DNA of 64,000 nt from Psychrobacillus sp. BL-248-WT-3 (GTDB lineage: Bacteria; Bacillota; Bacilli; Bacillales_A; Planococcaceae), in assembly GCF_012843435.1 (NCBI RefSeq), contig NZ_JABAFC010000002.1, forward strand, positions 124,001 through 188,000, read 5' to 3'. The position numbers and the translations under genes were made by a program. Positions 1 to 8,292 of this stretch are shown here, piece after piece. Every line of letters starts with the position of its first letter. The first letter of the stretch is position 1. Below the pieces are notes generated by a model. The model searched no databases, had not been told where the DNA came from, and saw nothing but the letters and a program-made list of their open reading frames with translations.

Positions 1-2
1 TT

Positions 3-1025
3 AATATGGTTGCTTCTTTACTACAGCCAGTTGTAGGCTTTATAAGCGACAAAAAGCCAATGCCTTATGCACTTCCTCTAGGAATGGTAAGTTCCTTTAT
101 TGGTGTGGTCGGACTGGCTTTTGCAACGGATTATTGGATTATAATCATTGCTGTATTGTTTTTGGGTTTAGGCTCGGCGGTCTTTCATCCTGAGGGGTCG
201 AGAGTTTCTTATATGGCAGCGGGTAATAAAAGAGGGCTTTCTCAGTCTATTTATCAGGTGGGAGGAAACTCCGGACAAGCATTGGCCCCTCTTATCAGTG
301 CATTTATCCTAATTCCACTAGGGCAAAGGGGAGCTGCATTGTTTTTAATCGTGGCGGCGATCGGAATCTTCATGTTAAGCAAAATTTCAAGTTGGTACAA
401 GGCACAGCTGAATGAGGTCAATTTGGCAGCTAAGAAAAAAGCATTTATATCTTCGTTGCCTGCTTTAACTAAGAAACAAGTAGGCATTGCTCTTGGACTT
501 TTAATGGTCATTATTTTTGTGCGTTCTTTTTATGTAACGAATATTACTAGCTTTTATATATTTCATCTGACCGAGAATTACAATTTTGTTACGCAGAAAG
601 GCCAACTTATCGTTTTCCTATTTCTTGCTGTAGGAGCAGTGGGAACATTTTTTGGAGGTCCTATGGCTGACAAAATGGGTAGAAAAAAAGTAATAGTCAT
701 CTCAACTGTTGTCCCAATTCCTTTATGTCTTATTTTACCTTATGTACCTGTTTGGGCTATTTTGTTATTGTTAGCTGCTATTGGATTTTTAATAATGCTC
801 AGTTTTTCTGTGACAGTTGTTTATGCCCAGGAACTAGTACCCAACAAGATTGGGACAATGGCGGGTCTCACAGTAGGACTGGCCTTTGGAATGGGAGCCT
901 TGGGATCCGTTCTTATAGGTATTTTAATGGATTACATAGGGATCTATTCCACAATGGTCGTGGTGTCGCTGCTACCCTTACTAGGAATAGTAGCATTTGC
1001 CTTGCCAAGGGATGGCAGGTCTTAA
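3..1025 (+). CDS. MFS transporter, fosmidomycin-resistance (Fsr)-like, 5' end outside window
   Basis: Major facilitator superfamily exporter in the cytoplasmic membrane. The reading frame is already open at the window edge, so the first helices are missing; family members are about 400 residues and about 340 are present. A first-half segment reads QPVVGFISDKKPMPY, and the second half repeats the loop motif as GGPMADKMGRKK, the classic MFS motif A. The FHPEGSRVSYMAAGNKRG stretch is typical of Fsr-type proteins. Ten or so hydrophobic segments are visible. It stands alone, with a hairpin terminator 30 bases after the stop shared with the convergent gene. Substrate is inferred only from family likeness; Fsr exports fosmidomycin in E. 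coli. Confidence 0.8.
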   Translation, partial: NMVASLLQPVVGFISDKKPMPYALPLGMVSSFIGVVGLAFATDYWIIIIAVLFLGLGSAVFHPEGSRVSYMAAGNKRGLSQSIYQVGGNSGQALAPLISAFILIPLGQRGAALFLIVAAIGIFMLSKISSWYKAQLNEVNLAAKKKAFISSLPALTKKQVGIALGLLMVIIFVRSFYVTNITSFYIFHLTENYNFVTQKGQLIVFLFLAVGAVGTFFGGPMADKMGRKKVIVISTVVPIPLCLILPYVPVWAILLLLAAIGFLIMLSFSVTVVYAQELVPNKIGTMAGLTVGLAFGMGALGSVLIGILMDYIGIYSTMVVVSLLPLLGIVAFALPRDGRS

Positions 1026-1054
1026 AATGTGGTAAAGTTAAAATCCTCAAAACA

Positions 1055-1107
1055 AAGAGACTGTAAGCCAACTTCAAAATTTTCTTCTGAGGTGGTTTAC
1101 AGTCTCT
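1055..1107. terminator. Bidirectional hairpin between convergent genes
   Basis: Long inverted repeat: an arm beginning AAGAGACTGTAAGCCA pairs with the arm ending GGTTTACAGTCTCTT across a roughly 20-base loop. It sits between the transporter stop and the end of the convergent USP-domain gene. T-runs are weak, so termination strength is uncertain. Confidence 0.6.
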
Positions 1108-1130
1108 TAAACAGTTCAATATATAATATG

Positions 1131-1814
1131 TTATCTTGCTTTTAGTGTACAATCATCTGGTACTTGAGAAGGATCTGTAACTAAATTATCTTGAATATGA
1201 ACTTGCTGCATTTTGTTATTATGCATAAATTTGAAAATCCCGTTATCAAAATCTGTTCCTATTTCCTTGAAGAATATTCCTTCTTGGCACATATTTTTTG
1301 CGCATGTAAAGGAAACCTTGTAAGTTTCTCCGTCATTGACTAAATATGCTCTTACACCTTTTTCAAAGACGCCTTCTTCTTCATCTTTAATAGCACGTTC
1401 AACTGATACCACATGGAAATCAACAAAAGGGATTTCTTTTAACAAGACATTCATAAACGATCCTTTAGTAATTTCTTCCCATCTACTTTGGGCAGTTTGT
1501 CCAATGATTATTTGTGTAATATTCAGGTTATGAGCAACTTCTTTAATTACCTTAGGAGAAGGACGTTTTTCATTATCCCGAATGATAAATTCTTCTACGT
1601 CTAGTTCTTCTGCTAATGCTTTCCATTGATCTACGTAACCTGACTTTTCTGCATCGAAAGCATCGTATGGAAGTGGATCCACTGTTAATATATAAAGAGG
1701 GCAGTCCATAATACTAGCCATTTTGTGTCCTCTTCTAATAAGTCGTTCACCGTTTGGTCCATAGTATACGCAGACAAGTATACTTTCATCCATCCTACCT
1801 TTTGTGCGTTTCAC
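1131..1814 (-). CDS. Stand-alone KdpD-type universal stress (USP) domain protein
   Basis: About 227 residues. Residues 10-140 match the USP domain found inside KdpD osmosensing kinases: an ILVCVYYGPNGERLIRRG start, then the late strand IIIGQTAQSRW and a VDFHVV end. No DHp or ATPase kinase domain follows; instead there is a C-terminal region of about 85 residues (GVRAYLVNDGETYKVSF onward) that I do not recognise. The GTG at 1814 has a GGGGTG site 9 bases upstream; an ATG seven codons later is the alternative, with poorly spaced AAAGG. It is divergent from the Mrp sodium/proton antiporter operon. USP domains of KdpD can bind nucleotides and in Staphylococcus c-di-AMP; I do not see that binding motif clearly here. 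Function is inferred as cation or osmotic stress related. Confidence 0.65.
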   Translation of the reverse strand: MKRTKGRMDESILVCVYYGPNGERLIRRGHKMASIMDCPLYILTVDPLPYDAFDAEKSGYVDQWKALAEELDVEEFIIRDNEKRPSPKVIKEVAHNLNITQIIIGQTAQSRWEEITKGSFMNVLLKEIPFVDFHVVSVERAIKDEEEGVFEKGVRAYLVNDGETYKVSFTCAKNMCQEGIFFKEIGTDFDNGIFKFMHNNKMQQVHIQDNLVTDPSQVPDDCTLKAR

Positions 1815-1926
1815 GGTTGTCTACACCCCATTTATCTTAGTCTCATCTATTCTAGTGACATGTACAAAATAATGCAAATTATAAGCTATAGTAAACACTA
1901 TAAGTGCAGAGAAGTGTGGTTTAGTG

Positions 1927-1932
1927 TATAAT
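1927..1932 (+). promoter_or_regulatory. Probable -10 box of the mrp operon promoter
   Basis: A TATAAT hexamer lies about 365 bases before mrpA with no good -35 match at 17 bases. If used, the transcript would carry a leader of roughly 355 nt. It is the best -10 candidate in the divergent intergenic region. Confidence 0.4.
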
Positions 1933-1971
1933 TTACTTAGGAAAAACAAGAATATACCTAATTTAATATCG

Positions 1972-2295
1972 TTAAGGAGTGAAAAAAAATCATTTTCTCC
2001 TTAATACTGCATAAAGAGATTGTAAGGCCTAGTCTCTTGTGTGCTGGCTTTACCCTCTATGATCAGGCTACCGAATATAAAATAGTTATTCTAGCTTAGC
2101 CATTTATATTAACGTAAAATCATGCCGAGAAAGTGGCTATGATTTATACCTCTTATTCTACTGACATTCATATGAGAACCCCATATGGAATCCTATTATG
2201 CAACTAGTTACCCTAATAGTCAAGTCTCTCTTTCAAATGAAATAAATCTTTCTATATAGAATTTTCATACATATATGGAAATAGGAGGTTAACAA
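1972..2295 (+). promoter_or_regulatory. Hairpin-rich 5' leader of the mrp operon, candidate cis-regulatory RNA
   Basis: The 480-base gap before mrpA holds no convincing ORF but several inverted repeats. 1972-2004 has perfect 8-bp arms TTAAGGAG/CTCCTTAA. 2014-2038 pairs AAGAGAT with GTCTCTT. 2117-2144 pairs AAATCATGCC with GGCTATGATTT, one base bulged. 2167-2190 pairs around CATATG. The same AAAGAGA (2013-2019) can alternatively pair with TCTCTTT at 2227-2233, which would close the whole leader as a basal stem. I cannot match it to a riboswitch class I know. A remnant of a dispersed hairpin repeat is an alternative, since 2013-2029 resembles 1054-1070. Confidence 0.4.
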
Positions 2296-4707
2296 TTGTT
2301 TTCAATTAACTTTGCTATTATATTCCCATTTATAGTAGCTGCAACTATACCCATTTTTTATAGATACTTGAAAAAAATACATATAGGCTGGCTTGTCTTG
2401 TTAGTACCAACCATTTTGTTTGTAATGCTTGCAAGTTTTATTCCCTCGATTGCAAGTGGAAAAACATACTATCACACATACAATTGGATCCCCTCGTTGG
2501 ATATTAATTTCACCACTTATTTAGATGGTCTAAGTATCATATTAGGTTTGCTTATTACTGGTGTAGGTAGTTTAGTTATCATTTATTCTATTTTTTATCT
2601 TTCTAGTAAGGAATCTCTCCATAATTTTTATTGTTACTTACTACTCTTTATGGGCGCAATGCTCGGAGTCGTGTTCTCTGATAATTTAATGGTTTTATAT
2701 GTATTCTGGGAACTAACAAGTGTATCCTCTTTCCTTTTAATAGCATTTTGGAGCCACCGCAATGCATCTAGACAAGGTGCTCAAAAGGCAATGCTTATCA
2801 CGGTGAGCGGTGGTATTGCAATGCTGGTAGGGTTCATTATGATTTATACGATGACTGGCACATTCAGTATTCGCGAAATTATTCCGATTGCCTTGGAGTT
2901 AACTAATCATGATTTATTTGTACTAGCATTAATTTTGGTCCTATTAGGTGCCTTTACAAAATCTGCACAGTTTCCTTTCCATATTTGGTTACCGGATGCG
3001 ATGGAAGCACCGACCCCGGTCAGCGCGTATCTACATTCCGCAACAATGGTTAAGGCAGGAATATACTTGGTAGCTCGCTTTACACCGATTTTCGGCATGG
3101 ATCAAACATGGTTTTGGACAGTAAGTACGGTTGGGATGATCACTATGTTCTGGGGATCATTCAATGCAGTAAAGCAAACCGATTTAAAGGCACTACTCGC
3201 CTTTTCTACAGTAAGTCAGCTCGGCTTAATTATGAGTCTGTTAGGTCTTGGTTCAATTGCTTTACAATACGGCTATTCTGAGGAGTCTGTCATCTATACG
3301 CAGGCCACGTTTGCAGCACTATTTCATATGATTAACCATTCTACTTTTAAAGGTGCGCTCTTCATGGTAGTTGGTATACTAGACCATGAGCTCGGAACAC
3401 GTGATATCCGTCGATTAGGCGGACTAATGACCTTTATGCCAATTACCTTTACAGTTGGTACAATCGGAAGCCTATCAATGGCAGGACTGCCACCCTTTAA
3501 CGGCTTTTTAAGTAAAGAAATGTTCTTTACAGCTACCATTTCTATAATGGAAGCGGATGTTTTTTCCTTGCAGTCATGGGGAGTGATTTTTCCTGTAATT
3601 GCATGGGTAGGTAGTGTGCTGACTTTCGTATATTGTATGGTTTTCATCTTTAAAACTTTCTTAGGTAAGGCACAGCCTGAAAAATTGGATAAACCAATCC
3701 ATGAGGCACCGATTGGTATGCTTATTTCACCAATCATCCTTACTATTTTAGTGGTCGGTATATTTTTCTTTCCCAATATAGTTGGAAATTATTTATTGAA
3801 ACCAGCAATGGCCAGTATTTATCCAACCTTTGGAGATCCTGAGAAGCTAACGCCTTCCATCTATGCTTGGCATGGTTTTAATACTGAGTTAAAGATGACA
3901 TTAGCAGTTATAGTAGTAGGTTTTCTTCTTTTTAAAGTTTTAAGATATTGGAGACCAATTTATAGCATACTACCACAGAAATACTCCTTTAATGCTCTGT
4001 ATATGAATTTTTTAAGCTTCTCAGAGAAGCAGTCTACAATAGCGACTAAAAGTTATATGACTGGCTATTTAAGAGATTACCTATCATATATTTATATATT
4101 CTTTATCGCAACAGTTGGTGGGTACTTAATTATGTCGGGTGCTTTTTCATTTGATACAACACCAAGTGCAAAGTTTAGAACATACGAGATTATTTTAGTA
4201 TTAATTATGGTAATTGCTAGCTTAGCCATGTTATTTGCTAAATCTAGAATTACTGCAACTTTATTAAATGGAGTTTTAGGCTATACCGTAGCTATTTTCT
4301 TTGTAATATTTAGAGCTCCAGATCTAGCATTAACACAATTGGTAGTAGAATCGGTTACTACTGCACTTTTCCTTTTGGCATTTTCACATTTACCGGATTG
4401 GCAAAAAGAAAAAGTATCATCAAAAACTAAAAATATGAATGCCATTGTATCAATTGGAGTAGGACTAGTAGTAGTTTTAGTGGGATTGTCAGTGTTGAAC
4501 TATGACAAGTTTGAACGGATTTCTTATCTATTTGAAGATGCGTATAACTTAGCGGGAGGAACTAATATTGTAAATGCGATATTAGGGGATTTCCGTGGAT
4601 TCGATACGATGCTAGAGGTAGTTGTTCTTTTTATAGCAGGCTTAGGTATATATACCATGATTAAGCTTAGGGCGAAAAAGGAGGACACTGACAGTGAAAA
4701 TCAATGA
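2296..4707 (+). CDS. mrpA: Na+/H+ antiporter subunit A (MrpA/MnhA)
   Basis: Largest subunit of the multi-protein Mrp sodium/proton antiporter, which exports Na+ in exchange for protons. At 803 residues it has the usual length. It starts at TTG, supported by AGGAGG at 2283-2288 seven bases upstream. The NuoL-like antiporter region covers roughly residues 65-470, with the conserved membrane glutamate in VLYVFWELTS (about E139), TKSAQFPFHIWLPDAM (221-236) and HSATMVKAG (247-255). The C-terminal third is the MrpB-like extension typical of MrpA. More than 18 membrane helices are evident. The stop overlaps mrpB by 14 bases, indicating translational coupling. Confidence 0.97.
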   Translation: MFSINFAIIFPFIVAATIPIFYRYLKKIHIGWLVLLVPTILFVMLASFIPSIASGKTYYHTYNWIPSLDINFTTYLDGLSIILGLLITGVGSLVIIYSIFYLSSKESLHNFYCYLLLFMGAMLGVVFSDNLMVLYVFWELTSVSSFLLIAFWSHRNASRQGAQKAMLITVSGGIAMLVGFIMIYTMTGTFSIREIIPIALELTNHDLFVLALILVLLGAFTKSAQFPFHIWLPDAMEAPTPVSAYLHSATMVKAGIYLVARFTPIFGMDQTWFWTVSTVGMITMFWGSFNAVKQTDLKALLAFSTVSQLGLIMSLLGLGSIALQYGYSEESVIYTQATFAALFHMINHSTFKGALFMVVGILDHELGTRDIRRLGGLMTFMPITFTVGTIGSLSMAGLPPFNGFLSKEMFFTATISIMEADVFSLQSWGVIFPVIAWVGSVLTFVYCMVFIFKTFLGKAQPEKLDKPIHEAPIGMLISPIILTILVVGIFFFPNIVGNYLLKPAMASIYPTFGDPEKLTPSIYAWHGFNTELKMTLAVIVVGFLLFKVLRYWRPIYSILPQKYSFNALYMNFLSFSEKQSTIATKSYMTGYLRDYLSYIYIFFIATVGGYLIMSGAFSFDTTPSAKFRTYEIILVLIMVIASLAMLFAKSRITATLLNGVLGYTVAIFFVIFRAPDLALTQLVVESVTTALFLLAFSHLPDWQKEKVSSKTKNMNAIVSIGVGLVVVLVGLSVLNYDKFERISYLFEDAYNLAGGTNIVNAILGDFRGFDTMLEVVVLFIAGLGIYTMIKLRAKKEDTDSENQ

Positions 4708-5119
4708 TGTTATTCTTCGTAACGTTGCTAAAATAGGTGTTTTTATTATTTTAACCTTTGGAGTTTATTTATTTCTTTCGGGTCACAATACACCAGGGGG
4801 AGGCTTCATCGGAGGACTGGTTTTAGCTTCTGCCTTCGTCCTTCTTTACTTATCAAATGGTATAGAAAAGGTTCATAAAAGTCTTCCCTTAGACTTTAAA
4901 TTGGTAGCTGCTGTAGGGGTGTTATTAGCTACTGGGACAGGTTTAGGTTCCTTGTTATTTGGTGTTCCATTTATGTCCCAAACATTTGCTTATTTTGACT
5001 TGCCGATCTTCGGTAAGACGGAGCTAACAACTGTCACGATTTTTGAAGCAGGAGTTGCCTTAACAGTAGTTGGGGTGCTCGTTACGATAATTTTAAGCAT
5101 AAGTGAGGATGATAGCTAA
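4694..5119 (+). CDS. mrpB: Na+/H+ antiporter subunit B
   Basis: Membrane subunit of the Mrp complex, 141 residues, four predicted helices. The MnhB-type motif GHNTPGGGFIGGLVLA follows the first helix. The GTG at 4694 lies inside the end of mrpA and has AAAGGAGG nine bases upstream. The stop overlaps the ATG of mrpC (TAATG). It has no catalytic role alone; MrpB is needed for assembly and activity of the complex. Confidence 0.95.
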   Translation: MKINDVILRNVAKIGVFIILTFGVYLFLSGHNTPGGGFIGGLVLASAFVLLYLSNGIEKVHKSLPLDFKLVAAVGVLLATGTGLGSLLFGVPFMSQTFAYFDLPIFGKTELTTVTIFEAGVALTVVGVLVTIILSISEDDS

Positions 5120-5457
5120 TGGAAACAATTATGGTTATATTAATCGGTATTTTAGTTGCCGTTGCTACTTATCTAATCCTATCTCGTAATATAATTCGAG
5201 TAATTTTAGGGACTGCAGTATTATCTCATGCAGCCCATTTACTTATATTGACTATGGGTGATTTAAAAAGAGGGAGCGTGCCCTTGTTAAAGGAGGCAAA
5301 TGCACCTTATGCGGATGCGTTGCCACAAGCCTTAATATTAACTGCTATTGTAATCAGCTTTGCAGTAACAGCTTTTATACTTGTTCTTGCATACCGAGCG
5401 TATCAGGATATTGGCACAGATGACCTGGATGCATTGAGAGGAACAAATGATGAATAA
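5119..5457 (+). CDS. mrpC: Na+/H+ antiporter subunit C
   Basis: NuoK-like membrane subunit, 112 residues with three helices, matching MrpC length. The second helix carries LGTAVLSHAAHLLILTMG, and DALPQALILTAIVISFA is the characteristic motif of the third helix. ATG overlaps the mrpB stop by one base, and the end overlaps mrpD by 11 bases, so translation of the three is coupled. Confidence 0.95.
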   Translation: METIMVILIGILVAVATYLILSRNIIRVILGTAVLSHAAHLLILTMGDLKRGSVPLLKEANAPYADALPQALILTAIVISFAVTAFILVLAYRAYQDIGTDDLDALRGTNDE

Positions 5458-6934
5458 TATTATTGTCTTACCTTTAATCATTCCTATTATGATAGGAGTT
5501 TTACTAGTATTTTTTAACAGTCAAGTTAAACTGCAACGTGTCATTACTTTATTGACATTATTTTTGATTACCGGATTCAGCATATATATTTTAAATGCCA
5601 TACAAAAAGAAGGAATTCTTCGACTGGACTTTGGCGGCTGGGAACCTCCTTTTGGAATTCTTTTTGTAGCGGATTCCTTTTCCATGTTGCTAGTTTTGAC
5701 AGCGAGTATTGTAACTACGCTTTGTGTGATGTATGCTTTTTCCTCTATTGGAGAAAGACACGAGAAGATGTACTTTTATCCGTTTGTGTTGTTTCTGTTG
5801 GCTGGAGTAAACGGCTCATTTTTAACAGGAGATATGTTCAACCTATTTGTCTGTTTTGAAGTCACCCTATTGGCATCCTATGTATTAATAACCTTAGGGG
5901 GCACAAAACGCCAGCTAAGAGAATCTATTAAATACGTAGTGATTAATGTGGTTGCTTCCTGGTTCTTTTTATTGGCACTTGCTTATTTATATGGCTCTCT
6001 TGGTACGCTTAATATGGCCCATCTATCAGAGAGGGTAGCTGAAGCAGGACAAGATCCCCTTTTAACCACTATAGGTATACTGTTTTTAGTTGTTTTTAGT
6101 GTAAAAGCGGGTCTACTACTATTCTTCTGGTTACCAGGTTCGTATAGTGCACCACCTATGGCTATAGCTGCTTTATTTGGAGCTCTTCTAACAAAAGTTG
6201 GTATCTATGCCTTGTTCCGTACTTTTACGATCATTTTCTATCATGATCCTTTTATAACGCACACGCTGCTCGGTATTATGGCGGGTATTACGCTGATTGT
6301 AGGGTGTATGGGAGCAATCGCCTATAAAGATATGCGATTAATAGCCTCTTATAACGTTGTAATTGCTGTTGGATTTATGCTTGTTGGTTTAGCAATAGGA
6401 ACTACTGTGGCTATTGAAGGTTCTATATATTATATCGTGCATGACATGATTGCTAAGGCAATGCTATTTTTATTAGTAGGTACAATGATTTCTCTAACAG
6501 GTAAAACAAGGATTAATGAAATAAGCGGTTTGATTAAAAACTATCCATTACTCGGTTGGATGTTCTTCATTGTGACTTGTTCCCTAGCAGGAATTCCGCC
6601 ACTTAGCGGTTTTGTAGGGAAAATATTAGTAGGTCAAGGGGCAATTGAGTCAGGGGCATATATATTATTAGCCTTGGCATTTCTCTCGAGCATAGTAGTT
6701 CTGTATTCGTTGCTTCGCATATTTTTAAATTCCATATTTGGTGAAACTATTATCAGTCTAGAAGATGAAACACCCTTGAAGTTTGGTATGATTTTTCCAA
6801 TATTCTTACTAGGTGTTGGAACGCTTGCACTCGGTCTGGGAGCAGAGGTGGTATCGGTGTATGTTAGTGATGCAGCAAATACGCTGACGAATCCTTCCAT
6901 ATATATTGATGCTATTCTAGGCAAGGAAGAGTAA
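5447..6934 (+). CDS. mrpD: Na+/H+ antiporter subunit D
   Basis: NuoN/NuoM-like subunit forming the second antiporter-like module of Mrp, 495 residues with about 14 helices. The key membrane glutamate is visible in MFNLFVCFEVTLLASY (about residue 138, or 137 from the second ATG). VFSVKAGLLLFFWLPGSYSAPP carries the conserved lysine region. Two ATG codons in tandem (5447 and 5450) are possible starts inside the end of mrpC. It is followed 18 bases later by mrpE with its own GGGAGGGGTG site. Confidence 0.95.
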   Translation: MMNNIIVLPLIIPIMIGVLLVFFNSQVKLQRVITLLTLFLITGFSIYILNAIQKEGILRLDFGGWEPPFGILFVADSFSMLLVLTASIVTTLCVMYAFSSIGERHEKMYFYPFVLFLLAGVNGSFLTGDMFNLFVCFEVTLLASYVLITLGGTKRQLRESIKYVVINVVASWFFLLALAYLYGSLGTLNMAHLSERVAEAGQDPLLTTIGILFLVVFSVKAGLLLFFWLPGSYSAPPMAIAALFGALLTKVGIYALFRTFTIIFYHDPFITHTLLGIMAGITLIVGCMGAIAYKDMRLIASYNVVIAVGFMLVGLAIGTTVAIEGSIYYIVHDMIAKAMLFLLVGTMISLTGKTRINEISGLIKNYPLLGWMFFIVTCSLAGIPPLSGFVGKILVGQGAIESGAYILLALAFLSSIVVLYSLLRIFLNSIFGETIISLEDETPLKFGMIFPIFLLGVGTLALGLGAEVVSVYVSDAANTLTNPSIYIDAILGKEE

Positions 6935-6952
6935 TGGGAGGGGTGATGTATA

Positions 6953-7435
6953 ATGCCAGCACAGTTTCTACTTAATTTATTTATAGCATTTTTGTGGACC
7001 TTACTGATGGACACAGAGGAATTACAATTACAAACCTTTGTTAGCGGATTTTTCGTTGGTATTGGGATTGTGTTTCTCATGCATCGATTTTTTGGAACAC
7101 AGTTTTATCTGAAGCGTCTATTTTCTATTATTAAATTGGTTTTTATCTTTAATAGGGAATTGGCTACTTCTAGTATAGTAATTAGTAAACAGATACTAAG
7201 TCCTAAGCTGAAGATTAAACCAGGAATCTTTACGTATAAGACTAAGCTATCGAGTGAATGGGAAATTACGACGCTTGCACTATTACTTACTTTAACTCCG
7301 GGGTCGGTCGTAATGGAGGTAAATCCAGAAGGAGATACTTTTTATATTCATGCGATGGATATGGAAACCTCAAAAGCAGACGTTTTACGATCATTAAAGA
7401 AATTTGAAAAAGCAATTATGGAGGTGACCCGTTAA
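6953..7435 (+). CDS. mrpE: Na+/H+ antiporter subunit E
   Basis: MnhE-family subunit, 160 residues: two or three N-terminal helices, then a soluble cytoplasmic domain. The motif TLALLLTLTPGSVVMEV (residues about 103-120) is diagnostic. ATG at 6953 has GGGAGGGGTG upstream. The stop abuts the ATG of mrpF directly. It belongs to the later half of the operon (E, F, G), whose products are required for full antiporter activity in Bacillus. Confidence 0.94.
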   Translation: MPAQFLLNLFIAFLWTLLMDTEELQLQTFVSGFFVGIGIVFLMHRFFGTQFYLKRLFSIIKLVFIFNRELATSSIVISKQILSPKLKIKPGIFTYKTKLSSEWEITTLALLLTLTPGSVVMEVNPEGDTFYIHAMDMETSKADVLRSLKKFEKAIMEVTR

Positions 7436-7720
7436 ATGGTAGAGAAAATACTAGTATTATCACTTTCGTTATTTGCAGTTTCCATAGGAATAGCACTTTT
7501 TCGAATTATAAAGGGTCCTTCCATGCCAGATAGAGCCGTAGCTTTAGACATGATTGGGGTAAACTTGATATCTATAATTGCTATAGTATCGATTGTACTT
7601 AAGACAAAGGCCTTTCTAGAGGCAATTCTTATATTAGGAATATTAGCATTTATAAGTACGATTGCGATTTCTCGATATATTGAGAGGGGTGTTATCATTG
7701 AGCGTAAGTCAGACAGTTGA
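7436..7720 (+). CDS. mrpF: Na+/H+ antiporter subunit F
   Basis: Small membrane subunit of 94 residues with three helices. The signature IIKGPSMPDRAVALDMIGVN follows the first helix. ATG immediately follows the mrpE stop, with GGAGGTGACC at the end of mrpE as ribosome binding site. Its end overlaps mrpG by 23 bases. In B. subtilis MrpF has been linked to bile-salt and sodium efflux as part of the complex. Confidence 0.94.
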   Translation: MVEKILVLSLSLFAVSIGIALFRIIKGPSMPDRAVALDMIGVNLISIIAIVSIVLKTKAFLEAILILGILAFISTIAISRYIERGVIIERKSDS

Positions 7721-8075
7721 GTTGCTTGCAGCACTGATCGTCCTTTTAGGAAGTATAATGAGTGTTATTAGTGCGATAGGAATTATTAGGCTTCCAGATG
7801 TTTACACCCGCTCACATGCTGCTACAAAAAGCTCTACAGTTGCAGTATTACTAACTCTTTCGGGGGCGTTTGTATATTTTTGGGTTCATGATGGCTTTGT
7901 GAGTATTAGATTAATATTAGGTATTTTATTTGTATTTTTAACTGCACCTGTTGCAGGGCACCTATTGACGAGGGCTGCATATAGAACAAATGTAGAATTG
8001 GCTGAAAACTCTTCTGATAATTCTTTAACAGAAATTTTATTTGAAGAAGAAGATGAAAACGCTAAAAATAGTTAG
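7698..8075 (+). CDS. mrpG: Na+/H+ antiporter subunit G
   Basis: Last Mrp subunit, MnhG family, 125 residues and three helices. The signature IGIIRLPDVYTRSHAATK follows helix 1. I choose TTG at 7698, because GAGGGGTG sits about seven bases upstream and the usual length results; an ATG at 7662 would add 12 residues with no ribosome binding site. The C-terminus is acidic. It overlaps mrpF and is followed by a terminator, closing the seven-gene operon. Confidence 0.92.
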   Translation: MSVSQTVELLAALIVLLGSIMSVISAIGIIRLPDVYTRSHAATKSSTVAVLLTLSGAFVYFWVHDGFVSIRLILGILFVFLTAPVAGHLLTRAAYRTNVELAENSSDNSLTEILFEEEDENAKNS

Positions 8076-8109
8076 CTGATGAAGTTATTTTATTGGCTAA
8101 CTATTTTTT
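8064..8109 (+). terminator. Terminator of the mrp operon
   Basis: Arms AAAATAGTTAGC and GCTAACTATTTT with a T-run, overlapping the mrpG stop codon. Confidence 0.85.
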
Positions 8110-8292
8110 GTTTAAATTAAACAATTATTCTATAAGTTTTTATAATATATTGCATTCTGCATAAATACATAGTATTATCATGATTATTATTAACATTTAA
8201 GTGATGATGAAAGATCATTTAACACATTTTTTCCTTACAATATGACAATATAGAAGAAATGAGTATTTCTTAAATCACAGGAGGCAATTCAT

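Noticed and set aside
1972-2295. ydaO (c-di-AMP) or M-box riboswitch
   Set aside because: I could not find the conserved core of either by eye; left as an unassigned structured leader.
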